From positions 434,001 to 498,000 of the forward strand of contig NZ_KB893246.1 of assembly GCF_000374065.1 (NCBI RefSeq): a stretch of DNA of 64,000 nt, read 5' to 3'. Source of the DNA: Spirosoma luteum DSM 19990. GTDB taxonomy: Bacteria; Bacteroidota; Bacteroidia; Cytophagales; Spirosomataceae. The notes under the pieces are model-generated. The model did no database searches. It was not told where the DNA came from and saw nothing but the letters and a program-made list of their open reading frames with translations. The position numbers and the translations under genes were made by a program. Shown piece by piece: positions 17,172 through 25,506 of the stretch; the first letter of the stretch is position 1, and each line of letters opens with the position of its first letter.

Positions 17172-19820
17172 TTATTTCACAATAATAACCTTCTGCGTCA
17201 GGAGTAGGTCATCGGCTTTCAACTGTATAAAATACATTCCTTCGGGTAATTGACTCAAATCGAGTTGTTCATTGATTTTCGAGCCACTTACCTTTAGGGT
17301 ATATTGCCGCATGAGTTGGCCGGTTGGCTGAGCAATAGTCACTATAATTTCAGCCCGTTGCCTGGGCAACTCAGCTTCTATTTTCATTAACCCACTGCTA
17401 ACCGGATTAGGATATACCCTGAATACCCCGGCAGAAACGGGATCAGTTGCCAGCACCGGTGGTGGTGGACCCGCCTGAATTCGAAGGTTGTCAATAGACC
17501 AACCCCAGCCGTATGATAATTGATCGGCAAACAACCGGAACCGAATCAAAACCTGATCCCCAGCCTTAAAAGCTGCTCCTGGTCTCAGAAGGGGTATTTC
17601 CCGCTTTCGGTACATGGCCGGGAAGCCGCCCGCTTTTGAGTTTCGCTCACCATACAGACCAGGTACAAGGTCGCTGTTGTAGGCGGTTACCCACTCTCCC
17701 CTATCGCTGGAGGTGTAGGCATCAATCAGCGGCTTCCAGGTACGACCGCTGTCACTGGACCCTTCCACAATAACATAATCGTAGAAGTTCGCGTCGCCGG
17801 GTCGGCTGCTGGCATCACCCGACTCGACCAGTACCACTTCGTCAAAACGAACGTAAGCACTATCTGGGTTCGCTTTTATCCGAATGGGGGTCAACAGTAC
17901 TATGCCGGTAGTAGCCTGCGATTTAAAGTCATCTCCGTTTCGGTACGGATGCTCGGAATGAATAGCCGGGTCCCCAAAGCTAGCGGGAGTCATAATAGAA
18001 AACCCATTTCCCACAAAGTCACTGGCTACACCAGTATCGTTGAATGTTGTTGTGTATTGATCACGTACTGCCCGAAGCCCCACTACCGTCAATTGATAAA
18101 AACCGTTGACTGGATTAGCGCGCTGGTTTTTTGTTCGCGCGTTGTCCTGCGCTACAATCCGATAGGTGACTTTATCGCCAACTTTCAGCGAATTAGCGGG
18201 AAAAACAACCCGATTCACATAAATGGAGTCATAGCTGAAATTACCAATAGTCAGGCGATTATAGGTCAAAGGCAGGTTTGGTTGTGCTACCCCGTTAATT
18301 TGGTAGTCAACATACGCCAAAGCGACCCCACTTCTGTCGTCGGAAATACGAGCATAGATTGGCAGACTATCAATGGTAGTTGTTGAGAATAAGGCCTGTT
18401 TGGCAGGACCAAACTGAATGGTGGGTGGCGTTGTGTCTGGCCCTACCTGGATATGATACCAGGTTTTTGCCCCATTCAACTGCCTGCCGGGATTTACGAA
18501 CGATTTCCCCGTTACATCCTGCGCCTGAAAGTAATACCAGATATCGCCTTTGGCCTGGGCAGCGGGCAGCGTATACCGGTATTCATTGGTTGTATCTATC
18601 CGAATAAGAGGGATGGCCGTAAAGGCAGTATCACCGGCTGTGGGCGCACTTTTCCGGTAGAATAACTGGCCAGATGCCGGAATAATCGTGGTGTCGCTAA
18701 CGATTCGGGCACTAAACAGCAGATCTTTAGCCTCCTCGCTATTGGCTAAAGGTGTATGCAGAACGGATGTTGTCTTCCATTCCATATCAGAGAAGAAGGT
18801 CGTTACCAGCGGTCCGGGGGAGTGAATGGATTCAGCCTGTTTTAATGTGGGTGTCATCAGTGAATTTACGTCTCCGGCAGGATACGTGTCTTCATCCAGG
18901 TGATAGATACTGGTTGACCGGGAAAAGTGCGATTTGGCATGAAGTCGGAGTTTCTGGATCGTGGTCTGCCGTAGTATCGCTCCGTTAAGAAACAGATCAT
19001 TGCCCGTCAATTGCTGGTTTAACTCAGGGGAGTTATTCGGAAATTCTTTTAGGGACGTCACTAACCGTCTTACCGGGCCGCCAGCCCCACCCGTCTCAAT
19101 AAAGCTATCGTAAACCGACGGTAAAGCCGCCAAGTATTGTCCAACAATCTGACCAGAAGGCGTAGGGGTCGTGTTGAAAAAACCAATGAAACCCAGGCCA
19201 TGCGTTAGTTCATGAAGTACAGCCGTTACCATGTCGGTCTGCCCCTTAGGCGTGAGGCCGTCGGTACCGAAGTACCATTCGTTATTTCGGTTGAAGTCGG
19301 CTATAATATCCGCTTCGCCAGGGGTATTCAACTCGCGATGGGCAATTTTTTCGGCCAGCGCGATGGGGTAAAAGGCCGTTGCTTTTTGTGCCCCATCAAC
19401 TCTATACCGATACGACGTTGGCCCCGCTGAACCCAATAAGCCTGGCGTGTCGGAAATCCAGTTGGCCTGTATTCGAATCGGAACGGAGGACGTGATTAAT
19501 GTTGACCAGATATCGACGGCGTACTGAAAAGCTCGTTTTGCTTCGGGGGTAAAGTTGGTATAGGTAACAACAAACTGCGCTTTGGGGGCAGCCAGACGAC
19601 CCGACGTGCTCTTCCGCTGGAGAAAAACGGCGGGCGGGGGTACCTGTGTAAACGCGTCCCGGTTGTCGCTGTAATAGTATATTTTGGCCCCTGACGCCGA
19701 TAAGCTTACTGGAGGTGAAGGGAGGGAAGACCCAATTTTTTGGGCAACCATTGGATTTACCAGCATGAACACACTGCATAAAGCCCCTACAATCCTACCG
19801 TATATCATATTGACATTCAT
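17172..19820 (-). CDS. Secreted zinc-metalloprotease-like protein with T9SS sorting domain
   Basis: An 882-residue protein with an N-terminal signal peptide (cleavage near PMVAQ) and a zinc-protease-like site VLHELTHGLGF (His203, His207) inside a domain at about 80-350. Beta-sandwich-like regions follow. One around 640-790 resembles a MAM/jelly-roll-type domain (VIVEGSSDSGRTWKPL, GWGWSIDNLRI). The last about 75 residues (VYPNPVSSG, then LPEGMYFIQLKADD, ending KVIIVK) are a type A T9SS sorting domain, so the protein is exported across the outer membrane and probably surface-attached. Substrate is unknown. A second possible start lies four codons downstream. Confidence 0.85.
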   Translation of the reverse strand: MNVNMIYGRIVGALCSVFMLVNPMVAQKIGSSLPSPPVSLSASGAKIYYYSDNRDAFTQVPPPAVFLQRKSTSGRLAAPKAQFVVTYTNFTPEAKRAFQYAVDIWSTLITSSVPIRIQANWISDTPGLLGSAGPTSYRYRVDGAQKATAFYPIALAEKIAHRELNTPGEADIIADFNRNNEWYFGTDGLTPKGQTDMVTAVLHELTHGLGFIGFFNTTPTPSGQIVGQYLAALPSVYDSFIETGGAGGPVRRLVTSLKEFPNNSPELNQQLTGNDLFLNGAILRQTTIQKLRLHAKSHFSRSTSIYHLDEDTYPAGDVNSLMTPTLKQAESIHSPGPLVTTFFSDMEWKTTSVLHTPLANSEEAKDLLFSARIVSDTTIIPASGQLFYRKSAPTAGDTAFTAIPLIRIDTTNEYRYTLPAAQAKGDIWYYFQAQDVTGKSFVNPGRQLNGAKTWYHIQVGPDTTPPTIQFGPAKQALFSTTTIDSLPIYARISDDRSGVALAYVDYQINGVAQPNLPLTYNRLTIGNFSYDSIYVNRVVFPANSLKVGDKVTYRIVAQDNARTKNQRANPVNGFYQLTVVGLRAVRDQYTTTFNDTGVASDFVGNGFSIMTPASFGDPAIHSEHPYRNGDDFKSQATTGIVLLTPIRIKANPDSAYVRFDEVVLVESGDASSRPGDANFYDYVIVEGSSDSGRTWKPLIDAYTSSDRGEWVTAYNSDLVPGLYGERNSKAGGFPAMYRKREIPLLRPGAAFKAGDQVLIRFRLFADQLSYGWGWSIDNLRIQAGPPPPVLATDPVSAGVFRVYPNPVSSGLMKIEAELPRQRAEIIVTIAQPTGQLMRQYTLKVSGSKINEQLDLSQLPEGMYFIQLKADDLLLTQKVIIVK

Positions 19821-19926
19821 CTTTCAGACAATGTAAATTTCGCGTCTAAATAACCAGTAACAATGGCTTGCATGCTCAGAATGATACTATTGCTAAAATA
19901 AATGGATGAACGCAGTAAAAGTAGGA

Positions 19927-19962
19927 CTGCCTGTTTTATGAATTACAGCATAAAACAGGCAG
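19927..19962 (-). terminator. Terminator-like hairpin after msrB
   Basis: A 14-bp perfect stem (19927-19940 with 19949-19962, loop 8), extendable by two more G-C pairs after one mismatch. On the minus strand it follows msrB by 31 bases and leads into CTACTTTTAC. The U-run is weak, so efficiency is uncertain. Confidence 0.55.
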
Positions 19963-19993
19963 CCCCATTTTTCACCTCCGGTTTTCAGGTCGG

Positions 19994-20392
19994 TTAGGCG
20001 GGTCTTTTCAGCACGAGCGACACAGAGTTTAGACAGTACCGCATGCCGGTTGGTTTCGGTCCATCGTTAAAAACATGGCCAAGGTGGGCATCACACACAT
20101 TACAAAGTACTTCTACCCGGCGCATGCCATAACTATCGTCTTTTTCCAGACGAACACGCTCTTCATCAATAGGTTCGGTAAAACTGGGCCAGCCCGTGCC
20201 CGATTCAAACTTGGTTGTCGACTCGAATAATTCCGTATCACAACACACACAGGCGTAAACCCCGGGATCATGCGCTTCGCAATATTCTCCCGAGAAAGCC
20301 CGCTCGGTTCCTTTACCACGCGCCACCCGATATTGTTCGGGTGTTAGTAGTTGCTTCCACTCTTCCTCGGATTTGATAACTTTTTGAATCAT
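19994..20392 (-). CDS. msrB: Peptide-methionine (R)-S-oxide reductase
   Basis: A 132-residue MsrB that repairs methionine-R-sulfoxide in proteins. Zinc-site cysteines are at 48/51 (CVCC) and 97/100 (CNVC), and the catalytic Cys120 is in MRYCLNSVSL. The segment ESGTGWPSF at 63-71 is diagnostic. No signal peptide, so cytoplasmic. It is transcribed divergently from recQ across a 157-base gap. Confidence 0.96.
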   Translation of the reverse strand: MIQKVIKSEEEWKQLLTPEQYRVARGKGTERAFSGEYCEAHDPGVYACVCCDTELFESTTKFESGTGWPSFTEPIDEERVRLEKDDSYGMRRVEVLCNVCDAHLGHVFNDGPKPTGMRYCLNSVSLVLKRPA

Positions 20393-20476
20393 GATAGTTT
20401 CGTTTGACGTTATGAAGACGCGAATATTTCCCCCTGATCAAACAACTCTCTGATAACGATTTGGGTTTTGATGCCG

Positions 20477-20484
20477 TATTTTTG
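20477..20484 (+). promoter_or_regulatory. Candidate recQ promoter -7 box
   Basis: TATTTTTG matches TAnnTTTG and lies 66 bases before the recQ start. A clear -33 element at ideal spacing is not seen. Confidence 0.4.
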
Positions 20485-20549
20485 TTTGTCGTTGTGTCGG
20501 CCAACAAGACGGCACCGCCTAACGTCGAACACCAAACATCAAACGAGAA

Positions 20550-22463
20550 TTGACCATCCGGCAACTGTTACAACAATTTTGGGGATATGATCACTTCCGG
20601 CCCATGCAGGAAGATGTGATCAATCGGGTTCTGGACCGTCAGGATGTGCTTGTACTAATGCCAACGGGGGGTGGAAAATCCATTTGTTTCCAGGTACCAA
20701 CACTGGCCATGAAAGGTGTTTGCATTGTGGTGACCCCCCTTATTGCGTTGATGAAGGACCAGGTCGAGCAGCTACGGAAGCGGGGCATTCCGGCTGCGGC
20801 TATCTACTCCGGTATGCACTACCGGGAAATTGACACGACGCTGGACAACTGCATTTACGGTAATTTAAAGTTTCTGTACGTTTCTCCCGAGCGGTTACGA
20901 ACTGAGCTTGTTATCGAACGGGTAAAACAAATGACCGTTTGCCTGCTGGCAGTCGATGAAGCCCACTGCATTTCGGCCTGGGGCTACGACTTCCGCCCCC
21001 CGTATCTGCAAATTGCTGACTTTCGTCAACTTATTCCCGACACCCCCGTTATTGCCCTCACGGCTTCGGCCACGCCGGATGTTCAGACCGATATTGTTGA
21101 TAAACTGACGCTGCGGGAGCCCGTTATCTTCCGGCAAAGCTTTGCCCGGCCTAATCTCTCATATTCCGCCGTGCTGGAAGAGGACAAGGAAAATCGCCTG
21201 TTACGGGTGTTACAAAATGTGCCGGGCTGTGGAATTGTGTACGTTCGGAGCCGTCGGCAAACGCAGCAGATTACCCAATGGCTTTCAAAACAGGAAATTT
21301 CTGCCGATTTCTACCACGCTGGCCTCACCACTCAGCAACGGTCCGATAAACAGGACAGCTGGATGAAAGGGGAAACGCGGGTTATGGTAGCCACGAACGC
21401 GTTTGGTATGGGTATCGACAAGCCCGATGTGCGCACGGTAGTTCACCTGGACGTTCCTGATTCCCTCGAAGCCTATTATCAGGAAGCGGGTCGGGCGGGG
21501 CGCGATGGGCAGAAATCCTACGCGGTCATGCTGTACACCCCCGGCGATTTGGAAAACCTGCGTTTCCGGACTGAGCAGTTGTATCAGCCAGTAGCTATGT
21601 TGCGCCGGGTATACCAGGCACTGGCCAATTATACCGCTGTGCCACTTGGTGGGGGCGAGTTTAGTAGTTACGACTTCGATTTGGGCGCTTTCACCGCTAC
21701 ATTCACACTGCCCCCGCAGGAAACACACTACGCCCTAAAACAGCTACAATTGGAAGGGTTAATTCAACTAAGTGAAAATTACTTTCACCCATCCCGGCTA
21801 ACCTTTGTGCTGGACAACCGGCAGCTTTATGAGTTTCAGGTGCTGAATCCCCGTCTCGACCCGTTCCTGAAACTACTACTCCGGTTGTACGGGGGCGAAC
21901 TATTCACCGACTTCATTACCATCTCGGAATCTACGCTGGCCCGGACCTATTTAATCAACCAGTCAGAAATTGAGCAGTTACTAACGCAGTTGCACCAGCG
22001 GAATGTAGTCATTTATGAAAAACAGAAAGACAAACCTCAGTTAACATTCCTGACACCCCGCTACGATGCGCCGTCGTTGCCGGTCAACACGCAGGAGCTA
22101 AACCGGCGCAAGGAGCTGGCGATGCGAAAGGTACAGGCCGCCACCTTATATACCGAACACCCAACCCAATGCCGGACCCGACTATTGCAGGCCTATTTTG
22201 GGGAAAAACCGGGAGACCGATGCGGCATCTGCGACAACTGCCTCAAGAAAAAGAAGAAAGCAGAACAAAGCCAGTCTGCCGTACGGGAGCAGGTGCGCGA
22301 ATACGTTGCGCTGGCAAACGGGCCAGGGGTATCGCCCAAACAACTCGCCCATTATTTCGCCCAAACTGATGCAGATTCCCTCACCCAGACCCTGAGGCAG
22401 ATGCTGGCTGAAGAGGAAATCCGGTATACGAAGAGTGGAAACCTGACACTGAATGTAGGATGA
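20550..22463 (+). CDS. recQ: ATP-dependent DNA helicase RecQ
   Basis: A 637-residue superfamily 2 helicase. Motif 0 (FRPMQEDVI, 16-24), Walker A (MPTGGGKS, 37-44) and DEAH (136-139, VDEAHCISAWGYDFRP) are clear, as are QEAGRAGRDGQ and the GMGIDKPDVR segment. The RecQ zinc cysteines are present (CRTRLLQAYFGE then CGICDNC, near 555-575). The end lacks an obvious HRDC domain, so this is a short RecQ. The start is a TTG: the first in-frame ATG would remove motif 0. Confidence 0.95.
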   Translation: MTIRQLLQQFWGYDHFRPMQEDVINRVLDRQDVLVLMPTGGGKSICFQVPTLAMKGVCIVVTPLIALMKDQVEQLRKRGIPAAAIYSGMHYREIDTTLDNCIYGNLKFLYVSPERLRTELVIERVKQMTVCLLAVDEAHCISAWGYDFRPPYLQIADFRQLIPDTPVIALTASATPDVQTDIVDKLTLREPVIFRQSFARPNLSYSAVLEEDKENRLLRVLQNVPGCGIVYVRSRRQTQQITQWLSKQEISADFYHAGLTTQQRSDKQDSWMKGETRVMVATNAFGMGIDKPDVRTVVHLDVPDSLEAYYQEAGRAGRDGQKSYAVMLYTPGDLENLRFRTEQLYQPVAMLRRVYQALANYTAVPLGGGEFSSYDFDLGAFTATFTLPPQETHYALKQLQLEGLIQLSENYFHPSRLTFVLDNRQLYEFQVLNPRLDPFLKLLLRLYGGELFTDFITISESTLARTYLINQSEIEQLLTQLHQRNVVIYEKQKDKPQLTFLTPRYDAPSLPVNTQELNRRKELAMRKVQAATLYTEHPTQCRTRLLQAYFGEKPGDRCGICDNCLKKKKKAEQSQSAVREQVREYVALANGPGVSPKQLAHYFAQTDADSLTQTLRQMLAEEEIRYTKSGNLTLNVG

Positions 22464-22515
22464 CGGTCAGCCTATCTTACCGTTTGTCCCAGGCAGGTGT
22501 GATTAGCCCCTTTCT

Positions 22516-22548
22516 TTGACCGGTAACCGCACGATACTGCTATTTTTG
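22516..22548 (+). promoter_or_regulatory. Promoter for the DUF2141 gene
   Basis: TTG at 22516-22518 and TATTTTTG at 22541-22548 fit the Bacteroidota pattern with a 22-base spacer. The ATG is 36 bases downstream at 22584. Confidence 0.55.
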
Positions 22549-22583
22549 TGTTGTCTAGCAATCAATTGTCAATAACCAACATC

Positions 22584-23048
22584 ATGAAAACAACATTTGT
22601 TGCCCCCTTTTTTGCCGCTTTGGTCCTACTTTCCCTGCTGACTAAACCCGGAGTTTCCCAACAGGTAACTAAACCCGCTGTTACAACGGCAACTTATAAG
22701 CTGACCGTTGTTGTACCCGATGTAGGGGTCCGAAATGGAAAAATGCACATTGGGTTGGCCAATGACCAGGCCAGTTTTGATGGAAAATCTATCCAGACTA
22801 AGGTAGTAGAGGTGCCTGCCATGGGATCCATTACCGTCATTTTCGATGGTTTGGCAACAGGCCGCTACGCCGTGCGTATGTTTCAGGATTTGAATGACAA
22901 TGGAAAAATAGACTTTTCAGGACAGATGCCCACTGAACCGTTCGGATTTTCTAATTTGAAAAGGCTTATGGCACCCCCAACCTTCGACCAGGCCTCCTTC
23001 GAACTATCAGGTAACAAAAACATGGACGTCTCGCTGATGAGCCTGTAG
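22584..23048 (+). CDS. DUF2141 domain secreted protein
   Basis: A 154-residue protein with a signal peptide (MKTTFVAPFFAALVLLSLL) and a single DUF2141 beta-sandwich domain. The family signature is visible as GRYAVRMFQDLNDNGKID followed by PTEPFGFSN. Function of the family is unknown; members are periplasmic or secreted. I start at 22584 because this Met begins a textbook signal peptide and sits behind a promoter; twelve further upstream codons overlap the promoter. The gene is followed by the trp regulatory region. Confidence 0.85.
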   Translation: MKTTFVAPFFAALVLLSLLTKPGVSQQVTKPAVTTATYKLTVVVPDVGVRNGKMHIGLANDQASFDGKSIQTKVVEVPAMGSITVIFDGLATGRYAVRMFQDLNDNGKIDFSGQMPTEPFGFSNLKRLMAPPTFDQASFELSGNKNMDVSLMSL

Positions 23049-23071
23049 CGGAAACTATTGTATCGAAACAA

Positions 23072-23117
23072 AAAACGTTTTCGTATTGACTAAACCAAAA
23101 CAAACGTTTTATCTTTG
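23072..23117 (+). promoter_or_regulatory. trp operon promoter with two AAACGTTT palindromes
   Basis: TTG at 23086-23088, a 21-base spacer and TATCTTTG at 23110-23117 form a Bacteroidota promoter. The 8-bp palindrome AAACGTTT occurs twice, at 23073-23080 and 23102-23109, 29 bases apart. One copy lies just upstream of the -33 element and one abuts the -7 box. This placement suits a repressor operator, but no regulator is identified. Confidence 0.6.
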
Positions 23118-23174
23118 TACGCTCAATCGGTCTAGAGCGGTTCGAATCCTGCCAATCTAAAACAAAATATACTA

Positions 23175-23228
23175 ATGAATAACTCAGTAAGCATGATTTG
23201 GTGGTGGCACTCTTCTCAACCGAGATGA
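23175..23228 (+). CDS. trp leader peptide (17 aa, three tandem Trp)
   Basis: A 17-codon reading frame, MNNSVSMIWWWHSSQPR, with three consecutive TGG codons at 23199-23207. It lies about 50 bases after the trp promoter and ends 38 bases before the terminator hairpin upstream of trpE. This is the classic arrangement for ribosome-mediated attenuation: stalling at Trp codons when charged tRNA-Trp is scarce would favour read-through. The alternative start ATG at 23193 would give an 11-residue peptide with the same Trp run. Confidence 0.85.
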   Translation: MNNSVSMIWWWHSSQPR

Positions 23229-23302
23229 GGGTTGCCCCTATTGTTGTTTACAAGCGAACGATATAAAGGCTCACCGTCATCCCGGTGAGCCTTATTTTTT
23301 TT
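23208..23302 (+). terminator. trp attenuator terminator
   Basis: An 11-bp perfect stem, AAGGCTCACCG (23266-23276) with its complement (23283-23293), 6-base loop, then a run of eight Ts. It ends 26 bases before trpE. Upstream, CAACC/GGTTG (23217-23235) can form a competing hairpin just after the Trp codons. I could not define one convincing antiterminator by eye: GGTGG in the Trp codons can pair with TCACC of the terminator arm, and TGAG with CTCA. Confidence 0.85.
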
Positions 23303-23327
23303 CCTTTTCAGCAAAAATTAACAGGAA

Positions 23328-24785
23328 ATGACTACTGAGATCCCTATTACCTACCGCGTTATCAGCCGCCACAAGCGGATGCTGGCTGACATTATCACAC
23401 CGGTTAGCATCTACCTCCGCATCCGGGACCGCTTTCTGAACAGTATTCTGCTCGAAAGCTCAGACTATCATGGCAATGAAAACTCGTTTTCGTACATCGC
23501 CTTCGACCCCGTTGCCCAATTCTCGTACGAGGCTGGCAAGCTGACAGTTAAAATGCCGGAAGCACCGGAGCAAACCCGTGAATTGCCCATTCAGGAGATG
23601 AAGGGTGCTCTTCAGCAGTTTAAAGACAGCTTTCAACACGAGAAATCTCCGTTTTCGTTTATAACAAACGGGCTGTTCGGGTATTTTGGGTATCCGGCGG
23701 TGCAGAGCTTTGAAGATATCACGCTTCATGCCGCGGTACCTGCTGAGAACCAGATTCCAGCCGCCGTTTTTATGGTGTATCGCTACGTACTGGCTATCAA
23801 CCATTTTAAGGATGAATTGTATCTATTTGAACACAGCTACATTCAGGAAGGAGAAACTGGAGACCCCGCATTTGTTGACGCACCAGAGCAGGACCGGCTC
23901 GACCACATCAGTGACCTGATTACCGGTCGAAACTATCCTACCTATACCTTCAGCACGGCCGGACCCGAACAGTCGAACTTTACGGACGACGAATTCAGGC
24001 GTGTTATTCAGAAGGGTATTGACCATTGCCACCGGGGTGATGTATTCCAGATTGTGCTGTCACGTCGGTTTTCGACTCCGTTTGTCGGCGATGAATTCAA
24101 TGTATACCGGACTTTGCGGTCGCTGAACCCATCCCCCTACCTGTTCTATTTTGATTACGGCAGTTACAAGCTATTTGGCTCTTCGCCCGAATCGCAGATT
24201 GTGGTTAAAGACCGGAAAGCCACCATTTACCCCATTGCGGGCACGTTCCGGCGTACGGGCGACGACATCCGTGATGCCGAACTTGCCCAGAAGCTATATG
24301 ATGACCCCAAAGAGTCGGCCGAGCACGTTATGCTGGTAGACCTTGCCCGTAATGACTTGAGCCGTAATTGCGATGTGGTTAACGTTGAGACCTTCAAAGA
24401 GGTGCAGTATTACTCGCACGTCATTCACCTGGTCTCTAAAGTGGTGGGGAACCTGACCGAAAACGCCGTCCCCTTACAGATTGTGGCCGAAACATTCCCG
24501 GCTGGCACCCTCTCGGGCGCGCCCAAGCACATGGCTATGACGTTAATCGACCGGTATGAGAATCTGAGCCGTAGTTTTTACTCCGGCAGTATCGGTTATA
24601 TGGGTTTCGACGGTGAGTTCAATCATGCCATCATGATTCGGACATTCATGAGCAAGGATAACACATTGTACTATCAGGCAGGTGCGGGCGTGGTAGCTAA
24701 ATCGGTCGTTGAAAGCGAACTACAGGAAGTTCATAATAAACTGGCTGCTCTACGAGTGGCCATCGAGCAAGCTAAGTCATTGTAA
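23328..24785 (+). CDS. trpE: Anthranilate synthase component I
   Basis: A 485-residue TrpE that converts chorismate and ammonia to anthranilate, the first committed step to tryptophan. The Trp feedback-binding motif LLESSD is at 41-46. The catalytic C-terminal domain has GSSPESQIVVK, PIAGTFRRTGDD, DLARNDLSRNC and FPAGTLSGAPK. It is the first structural gene of the trp operon, behind a leader-peptide attenuator. Its stop codon lies in an inverted repeat that fills the spacer to trpG. Confidence 0.97.
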   Translation: MTTEIPITYRVISRHKRMLADIITPVSIYLRIRDRFLNSILLESSDYHGNENSFSYIAFDPVAQFSYEAGKLTVKMPEAPEQTRELPIQEMKGALQQFKDSFQHEKSPFSFITNGLFGYFGYPAVQSFEDITLHAAVPAENQIPAAVFMVYRYVLAINHFKDELYLFEHSYIQEGETGDPAFVDAPEQDRLDHISDLITGRNYPTYTFSTAGPEQSNFTDDEFRRVIQKGIDHCHRGDVFQIVLSRRFSTPFVGDEFNVYRTLRSLNPSPYLFYFDYGSYKLFGSSPESQIVVKDRKATIYPIAGTFRRTGDDIRDAELAQKLYDDPKESAEHVMLVDLARNDLSRNCDVVNVETFKEVQYYSHVIHLVSKVVGNLTENAVPLQIVAETFPAGTLSGAPKHMAMTLIDRYENLSRSFYSGSIGYMGFDGEFNHAIMIRTFMSKDNTLYYQAGAGVVAKSVVESELQEVHNKLAALRVAIEQAKSL

Positions 24786-24829
24786 TGGACAATGTGCAAT
24801 GGCGTATTGCAGACATTATTCATTTTACA
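24781..24829 (+). repeat. Inverted repeat in the trpE-trpG spacer
   Basis: TGTAATGGACAATGTGCAAT (24781-24800) pairs with 24806-24829 at about 17 of 20 positions with small bulges and a 5-base loop. The trpE stop codon TAA (24783-24785) is inside the left arm. Confidence 0.7.
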
Positions 24830-24852
24830 TCAATCATTATCTATTTGTACTA

Positions 24853-25419
24853 ATGAAACTCCTTGTTTTAGATAATTACGATTCCTTCACCTATAACCTC
24901 GTGTATATTCTGCGGGAGTTAGGAGAACAACCCGATGTAATCAGGAACGACAAAATCGGGCTGGACGCCGTCGAGCAGTATGATAAAATTATGCTCTCGC
25001 CGGGGCCGGGAATCCCTTCAGAAGCGGGTATTATGCAGGACTTGGTTCGTGAATATGGCCCTACTAAAAGCATTTTGGGCATCTGCCTCGGCCATCAGGG
25101 CATCGGTGAAGTATACGGTGCCACGCTGGAAAACCTGGGCGATGTGTTGCACGGTGTAGCGCATCGGACCACCATTACCGACCGCGCTGAATTCCTCTTT
25201 CAGGATATTCCCGATGAGTTAACGGTGGGCCGATATCATTCCTGGACGGTTGTGCCTGATTCATTACCGGCAGAACTCCGCGTAACGGCTATGGATGATA
25301 AAGGGCGTATAATGGGCCTGATGCATTCACGGTATGATGTGCGGGGATTACAATTCCACCCGGAGTCGATTTTGACCGAGAATGGCGTGCGGATGATTCA
25401 AAACTGGTTATCCATGTAG
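24853..25419 (+). CDS. trpG: Anthranilate synthase component II (glutamine amidotransferase)
   Basis: A 188-residue class I glutamine amidotransferase supplying ammonia to TrpE. The nucleophile Cys78 is in GICLGHQGIGE, the catalytic His/Glu are in LQFHPESILT, and the oxyanion PGPG loop is near residue 50. I start at 24853 (MKLLVLDNYDSFTYN), the standard TrpG beginning; an open frame extends 48 codons upstream but runs into trpE and the spacer repeat. It ends in ATGTAG, part of another repeat arm. Confidence 0.96.
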   Translation: MKLLVLDNYDSFTYNLVYILRELGEQPDVIRNDKIGLDAVEQYDKIMLSPGPGIPSEAGIMQDLVREYGPTKSILGICLGHQGIGEVYGATLENLGDVLHGVAHRTTITDRAEFLFQDIPDELTVGRYHSWTVVPDSLPAELRVTAMDDKGRIMGLMHSRYDVRGLQFHPESILTENGVRMIQNWLSM

Positions 25420-25506
25420 AGACGCGATACATCGTGTCTCATTAGCGTAAGTAAAAATTCTATACAAAACCATCCGGCGATGAGACGCAACTATGCATCT
25501 CTACAT
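25414..25506 (+). repeat. Inverted repeat spanning the trpG stop and trpD start (GAGACGC family)
   Basis: Left arm 25414-25442 and right arm 25480-25506 share perfect outer (ATGTAGAGA/TCTCTACAT, 9 bp) and inner (GTCTCAT/ATGAGAC, 7 bp) pairing, with a variable middle. The left arm is itself nearly palindromic (GAGACGCGAT/ATCGTGTCTC). The trpG stop TAG (25417-25419) is in the left arm, and the trpD ATG (25505) overlaps the end of the right arm. Confidence 0.8.

Noticed and set aside
23131-23156. GGTTCGAATCC in the trp leader, resembling a tRNA T-arm
   Set aside because: Only two base pairs of the T-stem can form and no acceptor, D or anticodon arm is present. It is a chance match.
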